From: Gadus chalcogrammus
Taxonomy: Eukaryota; Chordata; Actinopteri; Gadiformes; Gadidae
Length of the DNA: 64,000 nt
Assembly (NCBI RefSeq): GCF_026213295.1
Contig: NC_079412.1
Span: forward strand, 16,442,856 to 16,506,855
Reading direction: 5' to 3'
In this document: positions 16,080 to 27,528 of the stretch, piece by piece
How positions within the stretch are numbered: position 1 is the stretch's first letter
Layout of the letters: each line of letters opens with the position of its first letter
Notes under the pieces: model-generated
Databases searched by the model: none
Told to the model about the DNA's origin: nothing
What the model saw: only the letters and a program-made list of their open reading frames with translations
Program-made: the position numbers and the translations under genes

Positions 16080-16867
16080 CATTCACATCCTGTTTTTAAA
16101 AGCACTTTCAAGTACAGCGAAAGAGAACATGTTTATTGAGGGCGTTCAATTCCTGAGGGTTTTTAGTGACTCAATTCTTCTCCAATACCAAAACGGAAGT
16201 AAATAATTAGTCTCGAAATAATATTAAACACAAATTCGTTCTTCAAAGTCGAGATTGAACAAGTCTGGCGGTTAATTCTTAACCATTTCCCCTCCAAATA
16301 AACACTTTCATGCATTGACTAGGACTTTCTGTGTTTCATAGGCCTACTATAAGGAAATTGCCTATCATGTAGGCAAGTTTTATGACACCGTCACTACCCA
16401 ATTTTATTTTGGAATTCAAATAGGCTAAGTAATGAGGGAAATAATCGTAATTGCGTCGATGCCCTGCCTTCTAGATGTGACTAAATATAGAGGTATATTG
16501 AGTTGGGCTTGCTGTGTCTGCATGCATTTGATAATAGATAAGACTTATCTCCTTATCCGTGTTTTAAGCAGTTAAAAGATACAACTGGACCTGTGAAGTA
16601 GCCCCCTTTGGAAGCTATGAGCTCTTTATATCTGCATGTTGTCAGGCCTACTGTTTCGAAATCTATGGTAGGCTATGGCGTTTGAAGCTACACTGATCAG
16701 TGCCAACAAGCTTGTGACTAAAACTACACTACTTAGTTTAGCCGGACGAGATAGAACACCGCCAAAAAAAAATAGGCTACGGTTAAAGTTAATTTAGTTA
16801 ATTTATTTTTGCAATTCAAGTTATAAAAAATAAAGTTTGATTTTCTTAGTGCAGTAAGTAGGCCTAC

Positions 16868-16873
16868 TTTATT
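16868..16873 (-). terminator. Candidate b3galt4 poly(A) signal
   Basis: TTTATT on the plus strand, AATAAA on the b3galt4 strand, about 100 bp after its stop. The two convergent 3' ends are thus under 1 kb apart. Confidence 0.55.
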
Positions 16874-16975
16874 TTGGCAGCCAACTATTTGGTTGTGCTA
16901 TTCACAGTAGGCCTACGCGAGATAAAGCCCTGCATCCAACATGTATTCTACGCAATTCTCTCCCAAGTCACACGT

Positions 16976-18097
16976 TCACAGCCCCTGCTCGATGCCCAAA
17001 GCGTTCCCAATCAGGGCCCGGAGTTTGCAGACCCCCAGAGAGGCGCGCACACTTATCCAAGAGCAGGGGTTTGGCGAATGGATGTCCGCCCAGTAACCCA
17101 GCATCTCCCTCGGTGCGATGTGGTGGACGGACACCATGGTCTGGTAACAGCACCGGCCGTAGGGGACTGCCGGTCCGCCCGAGAAGAGAGGACAATGGGA
17201 GGGCAGCACCCCGGCCGTACGGGCACACAGCCCCACGAACACATCCTCGGGTGGCAGAGGCGTGGACAGGGGGGAGGCGGCGGCTGCCAGGGACACTTTG
17301 AGGAGCGCGGAGCGGGATAGTACGTATGCCGTTCCGCTGCAGTAGTCTGGAAAGACGGGGGGAGGGTATGCTCCGGCGGGGAGATAGTGCTTGCTGTCCG
17401 GGTCCCTGTCCGGAGCCACATGGAGATGCACCCGGCCTAGGTAGAGGTCTCCTTGTTCGTACGGATTGCGGCTCCTGTTAAGGTAGTGAAGAAGTGCGCT
17501 CGGATTGAACAACACGTCGTCATCCACTTTGGCCATGAAGTGAGCCTGGGGGCAGAACCGGCGTGCCCATCCCAGCATCGACAGGGTCTTCAGGGTGAGG
17601 TTGGAATACGTGTCCTCGAAGCGCCCCTGGATCAGGTCTCCTCTTAGCCGTGCCTCCTCCACCAACAGCTTAGCCAGTCCCCGGTCCAGAACCACACCCA
17701 CAATAAACAGGGTCATCACCCGGAGGCCTCTCACCTCGACCTCCCCACCCCAGGTGTCCCTGATGGCCTGGCGGGCTTGCTGATTCCTGGGCGCAGAGGC
17801 CACTATGGTTATAAGGTATGGTTTCGCACGTTGGCAGACGAGGGGACTCGGCATGAGCAAGAACTCCTCTGGTCTGGTCGGGGGGACGCTCTTGGGCGGG
17901 ATAATCCTGCCCTGCGATGCCTCCACCAATGTGTCCATGTTCATGGAGGTGACCCATAACTCGATGGAATCGACGAAGAGCAGAGCGACGAGGGCGCACA
18001 CCACTAGCGCCAAACAGATGAAAGGCAAAATCCCAAACCTGCTCCATCGTTTCCCAAATCGCGTGAACCTGAACATCCAAAGCCCCCGTCCGACCAT
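16976..18097 (-). CDS. b3galt4: Beta-1,3-galactosyltransferase 4 (ganglioside GM1/GD1b synthase type), single exon, 373 aa
   Basis: Golgi type II membrane enzyme of glycosyltransferase family 31; the mammalian enzyme adds galactose to GM2/GD2/GA2 gangliosides. The first ATG of the open frame is at 18097 (MVGRGLWMFRF); the frame runs further upstream without an ATG. A basic cytoplasmic stretch is followed by a membrane anchor at about residues 20-42 (GILPFICLALVVCALVALLF). Catalytic-domain marks: ARQAIRDTWGG, YSNLTLKTLSMLGWA, KVDDDVLFN (DxD-type metal site), LYLGRVH, YCSGTAYVLS, PPEDVFVGLCA and the RCCY-CSW cysteine block near the C-terminus. The last region, ending in a KLRALIG stretch, resembles B3GALT4 rather than B3GALT1/2/5/6, and human B3GALT4 (378 aa) is also intronless and tail-to-tail with WDR46. 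Confidence 0.93.
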   Translation of the reverse strand: MVGRGLWMFRFTRFGKRWSRFGILPFICLALVVCALVALLFVDSIELWVTSMNMDTLVEASQGRIIPPKSVPPTRPEEFLLMPSPLVCQRAKPYLITIVASAPRNQQARQAIRDTWGGEVEVRGLRVMTLFIVGVVLDRGLAKLLVEEARLRGDLIQGRFEDTYSNLTLKTLSMLGWARRFCPQAHFMAKVDDDVLFNPSALLHYLNRSRNPYEQGDLYLGRVHLHVAPDRDPDSKHYLPAGAYPPPVFPDYCSGTAYVLSRSALLKVSLAAAASPLSTPLPPEDVFVGLCARTAGVLPSHCPLFSGGPAVPYGRCCYQTMVSVHHIAPREMLGYWADIHSPNPCSWISVRASLGVCKLRALIGNALGIEQGL

Positions 18098-19711
18098 GAC
18101 TGCCCGGCGAACTCCACGATGCGAGGCAGGGCTCCAGAGAAGACGTTGTGGACGGAGCTCAGCCTCCCTCTCGGTCCGGTGCACGCAAATACAACGCTAA
18201 TGTTCAATCGTCCCCCCCTCGTGTCTCTGCATTGCAGCGTTTGGTTACCCTTTAAAGAGAAGAGGACGGTGGTGGTAGCGGGCGCACTGCTGCTGCTGCA
18301 TCACTGTGCAGAAGTGCAATAAAACAAGGCAATAAACAGTCGAAAAAATGGATGTAGCCGCCCCAAGCTATAGCCTAGTATGCCATTAGTTTCACTCTGG
18401 CATTTGAATAGGCTGAATATTGACAAAAGAACCGACTATGCTGTAGAAATAGAGCAATGGATAATTTATTTATTTTATTTAGGTCAAAAGCGGTAGCCTA
18501 TCAGAGTTCGTCACGCTCGCAGCCTACATGATGGCCTATGTGACGGGAAATTAGAAAATACATTTGTGCATGCCGTTGGTTTATGAGATGTTGATCTAGC
18601 CTATTCATCTCGTTTCCATGCGCATTCACCCCGCGACAGAGTGCCCAGGACGGGATGCCCCTGAGCGCTATGGGCGGGATATTCTGGTTTAATAATCTGT
18701 ATTTCATATATTGTGGATGAGTTCTGGGTCTGGAACATCTCTGTATCAAGCTAAACTGAAGCTGCAACAAAGGGAGACACAACGACAGCAGTAGCGGTTC
18801 CGAAGAACGACCAGTTCTCCTTCAAGCAAAATCGTGTCCCCCTTAATGTCGAGTTTAAAAAATTGTTTATGATTTTTTTTTTGTGTGTGTGTGCAAATGA
18901 TCGTACACCGACGTATAATGATGCATCGATGTTCATTGCAATCTAAAAATATTTTTTCATAATTAAAATTAAAAAATATACTTTAATTTCATTAAAGTTG
19001 CAATCAATCAAATGTAATTATAACCAATTCAGTGTCATTGCAATATACTTTACTGAGGGGTGTTCCACATGTCTGCAGTGGTAAATTATACGTTATTCTA
19101 ACCTGTATAGAACAGATGGATTAACATTACCATTAACCGTATTAATGGAAAAAAGGACCCTTTTCTAAAAATCCCTAGCCAAAGAACTACTGACGTTGAT
19201 TAAACAGGTCTCAAGGTCCCCGAAACTGACCCCAGCCGATGTTATCAGGTAAACTCAGCATACCTGCACATACAGTGAGTGTTCGTCATTGCAATGACTA
19301 AAAGGATATGAGGTGTAACACGTCATACACAAACACAGTTTTGAGAAGACAACTGCAGGCCACATGTAGACATGAACAAGGAATTCAACGAGGGTTGTTG
19401 GTTTCTTTCACATGTTTCAGAAATTGCTTTTTTTACATTTCTTCTATATTTATTATCCTTGTTGTTGTATTCTTGTAATGTTGTTATTCGTTTCGCCCCC
19501 CTCGTCTGTTAACTGGCAGCTCACAGGAAGAATGAGACCGTAAATTGTGCAATGCATTAATCATGTCAACCTGTGGATGTCACATTATTTCCTGCAATTT
19601 AATAAAGTTAAGACAGAGGTCTTTATTATCGGAGCAAAGGTCCAAGCAGAGAGAGTCCAAGCCCCTATTAATTGGAATTTTAGGACCTTAGGACATCACA
19701 ATCTGTGAACC
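18098..19711. other. b3galt4 upstream region and spacer; L2-like LINE 3' remnant at its right end
   Basis: GC-rich up to about 18300 (likely b3galt4 promoter/leader), then AT-rich without a recognisable gene. From about 19590 the reading AATTTAATAAAGTTAAGACAG, then a VIGAK-like stretch, resembles the decayed C-terminal reverse-transcriptase end of an L2-type LINE that resumes after the inserted element at 20988. Confidence 0.45.
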
Positions 19712-19715
19712 TTAA

Positions 19716-20987
19716 AGGTCCCATGACATGCTATTTTATGTATTCTTCAATATAGGTATTAGTGGGCACCTAACAAAGTATTCAAAGACGTTCCCGAAAT
19801 TCAGCCGTGGTGCAGAGTTACAGCCACTCCGAGCCAGTCGCACATTGAGCTTCCCCCAAATGCGCTGTTTTGGTGTCTGTAGCTATAATGCAAATGAGGA
19901 GGAGCGAGGCGGGTCAAGCCACGGTACCATGCGCTCTGTTTACAGTGGATGTATTGCAATGGTGAGGCGCACACAGCCTTTAGCCGTGTTCTGTAAATAT
20001 TCTAGAACACACGGGAGTCCTGGAGCTCTATACCTACATTTGATCATATAGCCTACATAGATATCTATATCATATAATATATATTATCACGGCCAAAAGC
20101 TGTGTGAGCCGATATTATGAATCTCAAACGACCGCGTTGGGTTCTCCCACGTTCCTGGTTCTTCCACGTCCACATCAATGTGAAGTAGACTGAACCGCGA
20201 CAACGAGTCTCGTTGTAGAAATACCAGAGACGAGAGTCCGACGTGTTATGCGCCATAACACCAAAAGCAGAACAGTTATCCAAATAACAAGGAAGTGTAC
20301 AACACTTGCGTTACCGTCCTGGAGCTCTATATCAAAATAATATCATATAATACATAAATATCTATATCATATAATACATATTTTCATGGCCGAAAGCTGT
20401 GTGCGCCTCCAGACGATATTATGAATCACAAACGACTTTGTCGGGTTCTGCGACGTCTCTGGTTCTTCCACTGGCAACCGCACGCTGCCTGCTGCCGGCT
20501 GCCCGCTGCCGGGGATGGTGCCTCGCGGCAACCGGCGGCATGTCGCAGTTCATGTACTTCAGCGAGTCAGAGCCAAATTTCCTTTCCCCCAATTCCTTCT
20601 CAACCATGGCTCAGATAACCCCCACGACAGTCTGGTTGTGGAAATACAAGAGACGTCAAAGAACCGACAAGAAACACTTGCGTTACAGTGTGTGTATTCA
20701 CACACACACATGTGGCGCTCGCACGGCCGTGTCTCATTGGCGGGCCAACGTCTCTGGGCGGGCCAGGCAGAGTAAGGGGAGGAGCTTAGATGCTTGATGA
20801 TGTCCTTAATAAAGACATTCCAAATCAGCGCGCTTGAGCCTCCGTTTTTTCAAAGGCGAGCAGAACAGCTAGTGCTCGTTTTACACCAAACGCAATTTTT
20901 AGCCACTGGGGGACCATAGGCAGGCTAGGGGAACTCATATTTATGTTAGAAAACCTCATAAAGTGAGATTTTCATGTCATGGGACCT
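19716..20987. mobile_element. 1.27 kb TTAA-flanked non-autonomous transposon, inserted in an L2-like LINE
   Basis: Tips AGGTCCCATGACATG and CATGTCATGGGACCT are perfect inverted repeats, bracketed by TTAA (19712-19715, 20988-20991), as for piggyBac/Kolobok. No transposase frame. Inside, about 20040-20200 and 20340-20480 are a diverged direct repeat (shared TATCTATATCATATAATA, GGCC-AAAGCTGTGTG, GATATTATGAAT, GGTTCTTCCAC). Confidence 0.8.
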
Positions 20988-21125
20988 TTAAGACATACCT
21001 ATTTAGCTCAGCATACTCTAAATCCATTTTATTTAATTTTATTGTACCGTTAAGCACCTTGTAATGCAATTTTGCGCGAAAGGCGCTATATAAATAAACT
21101 TTGGCTGATTGATTGATTGATTCAT
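20988..21125 (+). repeat. L2-type LINE/SINE 3' tail
   Basis: Ends GGCGCTATATAAATAAACTT followed by TGATTGATTGATTG, the usual tail of fish L2-family retroposons. It continues the remnant seen left of the TTAA element, so that element split it. Confidence 0.7.
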
Positions 21126-22032
21126 ACAGATACATACTGACAGCTGCTAACTCTTCTGCATCAATTGAACAAAAGGACATTCATTTTACATTTCTATAAA
21201 AAGCTCTCGGTTCTCTATTTGAGCTCAAGGTGTGAATCTGCAAAATCTGTTGTTAGATCTCATTTGACCTTAACTTGCTATCTGCCGCTGCGCCTGCTCA
21301 CAGTGCGACAGACTGTGAGCTGACGGACCTATAAATGACACCCGATCAACGCCAAGTAGATATTGACACGTGGCTTTGTTAACAATCATTTAGCACTAAA
21401 AAAACTTTGCAACAGGTTTACTCGCAGCTGAACAGCTGGTTGGGTTAATTTGACCCATCTGATGGCTCCTTAATAGACCAACTGCTTCCATTTCCCGCCC
21501 TTCATTGTCAAACTTTCTGGATCCAAGAAAATTGCCCATATTTTAGTTTGCTGCTTTCATGGGAGCCAGACCTCTCTCTATGGGAGCTCAGCTCCCACTG
21601 GCTTCCACCTGCATTTTAAGATATATATGCAGGAATCTCTCGTGTTGTAATGTTATGAAGGTTAATTAAGGGGGCACGGCGTCTGTGCAAAGTGCAAGTT
21701 AATGTCTAACGTTACCGTTTCACTCCTTATCTTTTTCAGTTAATGAACGATTTTTGGCTAATGTTCTGATAGAGTATACGAAGGAAGGTGTTCTTTGTAA
21801 TAATTGCAAAAGTGTCATGCATAATACGAGTTTGAGCACTTAGTTCAAACCAACCTAGCATGTTGTGTCCCATAGTTTGCAAATTATGGGGCTGAGTTCT
21901 TTTTTTTAACCCAGAAGTCTTTTACTTTTGAGTGTGAAAATCACAAGTTGTCTTTTTTAAAAAGCACTTGATTACTGTTGAAGCCATGAATTGTAAGGTC
22001 TGCAGTATGCCTCTATATTGAGTGAAGGCTAA
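21126..22032. other. Intergenic, no gene recognised
   Basis: AT-rich sequence with short open frames only. No family signature or repeat boundary seen. Confidence 0.4.
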
Positions 22033-22350
22033 TGCCGCTTTCCCACCAACAGTACCAGCTCAACTCGCCTCGACTCTGCCCGCCTTTTTTTTGCGTTTCT
22101 ATTGCCAAATCTGGTACCTGGTATACCTAGTACCTTTTGAGTCTCACTTCCGTCGAGGTCCCATATGTGAGCTGAACTGGTACTTTTGTGTGACGTAAAC
22201 AGGCTGCTGGCCAATGATTGGCCAGAGAGGTACACCACTGGACGAGTGCGACGTCCGAGCCTGACACTGTACCATTTTCGGCACTTGTTGAGCCGAAAAT
22301 TGAATCCCCGTCCGAATCGCAGCCCCTCTCCGCGCTAAAGCAATGTTTAT
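22033..22350. mobile_element. Partial Harbinger-type MITE, relative of 22924-23475
   Basis: Begins TGCCGCTTTCCCACC after TAA and continues with AGCTCAACTCGCC, GGTACCTGG and related motifs, then loses similarity before a right tip is reached. Older and truncated compared with the intact copy. Confidence 0.55.
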
Positions 22351-22614
22351 ATAATATCGTCACAAGATGAGCAACTTATCACAGAAAGCGATATGAAAGA
22401 TTTCTTCTTTTGACGAAAAGAGGTTATAGTTTATAGCAGTGTTTATATCATATCATCACAAGATGAGTAACTTGTCACAGAAAGCGATGTTACATTTTAT
22501 AGGCGACCCACAACGTAAGATGTCACATTCACGATAAGGAACTACGAGGGTACTAAAATAGGCTACGTAATAGTTTACAAGTTACAAGAAGTTTGGTGGT
22601 CAGTGAGTGGTTAA

Positions 22615-23642
22615 AGAGCACCTATTATGCTTTTTCGACTTTTATGACCTATGAACGTTGTTATAATGATTTATAGTCATGTGTCAAATAATGACGTACT
22701 ATGCATTTAGATGTATTCCCTGCTGACCGTCTGGGGTGGCTGTGAAGAGCGCTAAACACTAGGAACGCCAGTCGCGATTCACTTGTTCAAATTTCCGGGA
22801 TTTATCAACGTAGAACAATCCAGATTTTCCATGTATGGTAATGCTGCAACATGCTCTTCCGGAAGGTAACCAATCACAGTGTGGGGTTGGCAGGATGGGG
22901 GCGTGGGGGCGGGGAAGGACTTATGCCGCTTTTCCACCGCACATGTAGCTCGACTCGACACGACACGACTCGACACGACTCGACACGGTAGCAGCGCGGG
23001 TGCTTTTCCACCGCAAATAGTACCTCCGGGACGTGGGCGGGGTCGTCTGCGCGAAAGGGCCGTGACGTATTTTTGTACGCGACGCAAACAACACCTACGT
23101 AACCCACACATGGACAGAACCCACATAACAACAATGGAGAACATCGATGCGATGGTATTCGTGTTCGTATTATTAGCTGGCATGTTGAAGAAGTGGAATA
23201 TGTTGGCTGCGGCGCTACTATGGCTGTTCTATCGTTACCAGCATGGTTGCCATGTCGCTCTCGTGACTTCGTCACACTCTCTGGCCAATCAGTGGCCGGC
23301 CGTCTGCCGACGTCACCTTTTAGCATCGGCTCAGCCGCTTGGAACCTAGAGCGAGGCGGTACTAGAAAAAGCAGCCACTTGAGGTACTAGATCGCGGTGG
23401 AAACGCAAAAAAGGCGAGCTGAGTCGAGTCGAGTCGAGTCGTGTCGAGCTGGTACCATGCAGTGGAAAAGCGGCATTAATCCGAGTGTTGACAGAGGATG
23501 CTGAAAGCGCCCAGATGAGACGAAGACTTTCCCGGAAATCTACATCGTTTTTTGTGCTGTGATTCGTGTCAGGTTGCTCTATAGGAGTAGGAAATTAATT
23601 AATAAGAAATTAAGACCAGAAAAGTAGTATAATAGGAGATCT
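22615..23642. mobile_element. TTAA-flanked DNA element split by a second MITE
   Basis: Left tip AGAGCACCTATTATGC and right tip (reverse complement AGATCTCCTATTATAC) are matching inverted repeats with TTAA on both sides (22611-22614, 23643-23646). The element itself is about 470 bp once the nested Harbinger MITE (22924-23475) is discounted. Confidence 0.7.
22924..23475. mobile_element. Intact Harbinger-type MITE with TTA target duplication, nested
   Basis: Tips TGCCGCTTTTCCACCGCA and TGCAGTGGAAAAGCGGCA are inverted repeats with one mismatch, flanked by TTA on both sides (22921-22923, 23476-23478), the PIF/Harbinger signature. Subterminal arrays of CTCGACACGA / GAGTCGAGTC motifs face each other. 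No transposase. Confidence 0.82.
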
Positions 23643-23678
23643 TTAAACAGTGGGAGTGGGTGTTGGTGGCTGTGCCGA

Positions 23679-23797
<119 letters not shown>

Positions 23798-24085
23798 GCG
23801 TGTAGTCATGAGTGTTTTTCATATGTGTCATTTGGAGCATTCTGGCGGGGGCTCCCCCCGTGTTTATGGTTTATGGTTGTTAGATCCTGAAACTATAACG
23901 CGGGTCATCAGTCAAGTCAAAAAGCAAGATACATGATGGATGATGAGCAACAGCACACTTTCAATAACCGCAGTTAGAATCAGACCCTATTTCTCTAAGC
24001 AGTGGACACTCCCACTATGCTCTGTAAGTCCCAGCAACGCCTCTGATGGTGTGTGTGTATGTGTGTGTGTGCGCGCGCGCGCGTG

Positions 24086-24239
<154 letters not shown>

Positions 24240-24259
24240 TGTTTGACTGACTGACTGAC

Positions 24260-25600
24260 TGACAGTGAGTAGGTGTGCGTTGCACTTTCTGTAAGGCTTT
24301 GGTCTTCATGAAGTGCAAACAAACCAACTGGGAATTTAAGAACAAGGAAATAAACAAATACATGAATTGAATATAAAAAACATCTTTATTCCACCTATTT
24401 CCTGTATGGGGACACAGCATCAACATAATGTATGTTGATGTTGATGGAGAACAAAACTGACAATGATGGAAAAGTATTACCGACTTCACGTGATAAATAA
24501 GAGTGTACCGAAATTGTTTGCTTTGCAATTATTACAGTATCTTATGCATGTGGGGAACCCCTGGTTCCGAACCACCAAAACCCAGTTCTTAAAATTCATA
24601 TTATTGCGCAAGGGCTTTCATAAGTGCGCCATAAGCTAAATCACAATTTTGTTCCCTTATTAAGCAATAGATAGTAACTTAACTGATTCTAATTTATTTA
24701 TTTAAATGGAGGGCACTCTGGGTTAGATTTCGGGCTGACAACGTGCCTGGAGTTTTGGTTTGGATTGTGGAGATTTATTCACCATGCTCTCAATCATGGT
24801 GAGGTTCAATATGGACCATTCTTCCTATAGACGGATATACCCCGAGTACAAACACAGCCTACGAATTTGAAGGGTGCTTTTATCATGGTAGTGAACATTG
24901 CTACAACACGGGCCATCAATGGCGATTCTACACAGGGGCCAGTGCCCCTTTAGACATGCTTACCCCCCCTGTGGCCCCCCCGTGATGACCAAATAAAATA
25001 ACTATGATTTTACGGAACTAAAATAACTATGATTCTACACGGGTAACTTAGAGCGGCTAACCCAACACTGTGCTGCTGCTTCTCGGTAAATGAGAGCTCA
25101 GCGACTAATCTTGGAGAAAGAGCCATGATTTCTCCTGCTGCAAGAGTCGAAGCTAAGTAAAACGATTTCATTTCTTAAGTGACTTGCTGTTCTTATAGCA
25201 GCTGTCATGAAACGAGGAAAGAACAGTGAACAGGGAAGTTTCCTTTGCGCTCTTTAGACTGTGCGAGATTGCTGTAACCCTTCCTGTAAGCTCAGCCTCT
25301 TGGGAATAGTTTCTCCACACTGAAACTGATAAAAGAAATAGGAAATGGCACATTGTTTTGCACTTCATTGTCACCCTGGAGTACAAAATAAATGTCTGTA
25401 AGATTTTGATGATTATCACAACCTGGCTTGGGCCCGGGTGGCTTTCTGCGCCGTCTACCTATTGATCTCTGCCTCTGGAGTTCGAAATCACCCGCTAGAG
25501 GACGTCAAGTGGGCGTGGCCTAGTGGGCGTGGCCGTGGTGACGTAATGGCTTCGGCTTCTTCACCTAACCAAAGGTGATGCCTTCTGTGGTGGAGCAGCC
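24260..25600. other. Intergenic, no gene recognised
   Basis: Mixed sequence. A pair of GGGCGTGGCC boxes at about 25511-25534 (spaced by TAGT) and a CCGTGGTGACGTAATGG stretch next to them look like Sp1/CRE-type sites but have no gene downstream. Confidence 0.35.
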
Positions 25601-25649
25601 TTCAATAAGGTCTTGCTCCCCTTGTGGCTATGTGAGGGTAATGCAGCTT

Positions 25650-25868
25650 CTTAAAATACTTAACAAGATGCAAATATGTATTGTTTAGATCCATATGGTC
25701 TACGCTGGCCGAAACAAAGAACTCCACGGCCCCACTGCCTGTTATCGCCGATAGCGGAGGTATTTCAACATACATTCTTTTTTCTATTGATGTCTGTGTT
25801 AATGGCGGAGTGAAAAGATACAGCTCACTCTTGACACATTCTTCTGACATACTTTGGATCAGAGCCAT
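25650..25868 (-). pseudogene. Fragment of a Polinton/adintovirus-type structural protein (F54H12.2-like)
   Basis: The minus strand from the ATG at 25868 reads MALIQSMSEECVKSELYLFT, with TQTSIEK, VEIPPLSAITGSGAVEFFV and DLNNTYLHLVK following. This order of motifs (S-EECVKSEL-LF, PPTQTSIE, DLNNT) is how I remember the N-terminus of the fish proteins annotated F54H12.2-like, which I associate with Maverick/Polinton-type virus-like elements. Similarity stops after about 72 codons; no packaging ATPase, protease, integrase or polymerase B is seen nearby. It is a dead relic of an old insertion. Confidence 0.5.
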
Positions 25869-26021
25869 TATTATTCAATCCAGATTGTTGGGGTGCTAAA
25901 TAAATATATCGTTAGCAATCGCTCTAAAGTGATGGTTTGACCCCTTCTTGATCCTTTTAGGTTTTGCCCTTTTTCTACAAGCTGGTTCTGTATTATTCTG
26001 TTTTCTGTGTCGTGTAGGTGC

Positions 26022-26491
26022 TGTCATGTCACGCAAAGTTAGTTATTTTTGTATTTTCATGTCAAGTTAAAATCACTCATGTCTTTTCGTTCACTTCCTG
26101 TTTTATTTTGTAGTTCCCTTTTCCCTCTCGTTTCAGGCACTTGACTTCCTCCACTGTGATTGCCTCCCCGGTCCCTGATTCGTCTCAACTGTGTTCCCCT
26201 CCTCATCTATAAATAGCCCTTGTTTCCCTTTGTCTAATGTCAGTTCCTCTTGCGTCCCCTGGGTATTGTCAAGCCTCAGTATTTGCTAGTTTTTCGTGCC
26301 CAGATACTTGCAGATACTACTGCATTTAATTGTGTTTTGTATCCTCCTTAGCGAGCACCTTTTGTTATAGTTTTGTATCCTCCATGAGAGCGTTTTTGTT
26401 ACCATTTTCTAGTAAAGCATTTTTGGTTGAAACATAATGCCGTCTTTTGAGTTTTGCTTCTGAGTCCCTGTCCCTGAGTCAAGGCGTGATA
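26022..26491 (+). mobile_element. Solo LTR with 5 bp target duplication
   Basis: Starts TGTCATGTCACGC and ends GGCGTGATA (right tip one change from TGACA), flanked by GGTGC on both sides (26017-26021, 26492-26496). A TATA-like CTATAAATAG lies near 26208. No internal coding region. Confidence 0.7.
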
Positions 26492-26727
26492 GGTGCCCGG
26501 GTCCTCCCACAGCCTGGAGGAGGGTATCTAGTATTTTCTTTTTGTCATGCCCGATCCCCTTTGTTTTTGCGTCGATGCTGTTCGTGCTATATTTGTCATC
26601 ACGTCGCCTATAATGTTTTCGGCTGCGCTTTTCTAATGAGGTTTGGCAATGCTCACATCTGTTTTGAATAAAGGTACCGCCCTCCTTAAGTGGCTACGGA
26701 ACATTCCTCAGATTCCAGCTCCATTGG

Positions 26728-27440
26728 GAGTGGCGAAGTCACGCCTCTTCCGGTAGAGCTCATGGGACCTATGAGATCGAAAAATATGAATGGGTGTCAA
26801 TGGAGAGAAAATAATTATTTTCTGGTCCCAGTCTTTATATGCCCTGGATTACACATATGTTGTTTGTGGATTTAAATGATAATTTTTCATGCAAAGAAAA
26901 CTAAAAACTTTCGTGAAGAAGTTTGATAATTTTAGGTTTTATGTGAGGCCGCTTTGTGAACTACAGCTCTTCGCTGCTCTCGACGCATATGATATACGTC
27001 ACAAACCCGCACTTGGAACTCGGCACAGAGATGGCGATCTCTCTGCCCCACTTCACCGCTTTTTCCATGGGGAGGATAAAAGCATCGAAAGAGGTGAAAA
27101 CCACTATAAGTCGGTGCACGTGCAGAGTTTCAGTTAGGCCGATGGGAAGATTGTCGGTCTTCTCCACGCCAGTCGCAGGGAGAGTGACGTCACATACGAG
27201 CCGTGTAGTCTTTCTCGTTGTGTTTTCTCTACAGCCTTTATCTGAACAATTGCACAATAAACGGTCGAACTCTTTGCATGAAAAATTATCCTTTAAATCC
27301 ACAAACAACATATGTGTAATCCAGGGCATATAAAGACTGGGACCAGAAAATTATTATTTTCTCTCCATTGACACCCATTCATATTTTTTGATCTCATAGG
27401 TCCCATGAGCTCTACCGGAAGGGGCGTGACTTCGCCACTC
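26728..27440. mobile_element. 713 bp foldback element with about 170 bp inverted arms
   Basis: The arms 26728-26900 and 27270-27440 are inverse copies, nearly identical (GAGTGGCGAAGTCACGCC at the tips, then GGGACCTATGAGATC and CATATGTTGTTTGTGGATTT further in). The single-stranded middle has no transposase. A second, one-armed copy is at 56192-56650. Target duplication not clear. Confidence 0.85.
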
Positions 27441-27528
27441 TATTGTGTGCTGCTACCCGCTTATCCAGGCAAACCGTTCCGTGCTTGGTTTAAATAATAC
27501 TAGACATATTTTTCGTAAGGCAGTCTAT

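Noticed and set aside
16874..17320. 148-codon plus-strand frame
   Set aside because: Antisense shadow of b3galt4, which has strong family motifs on the other strand.
18098..18184. Upstream extension of the b3galt4 frame by 29 codons
   Set aside because: The extension contains no ATG; it would need a GTG start. The ATG at 18097 places the membrane anchor as in the family.
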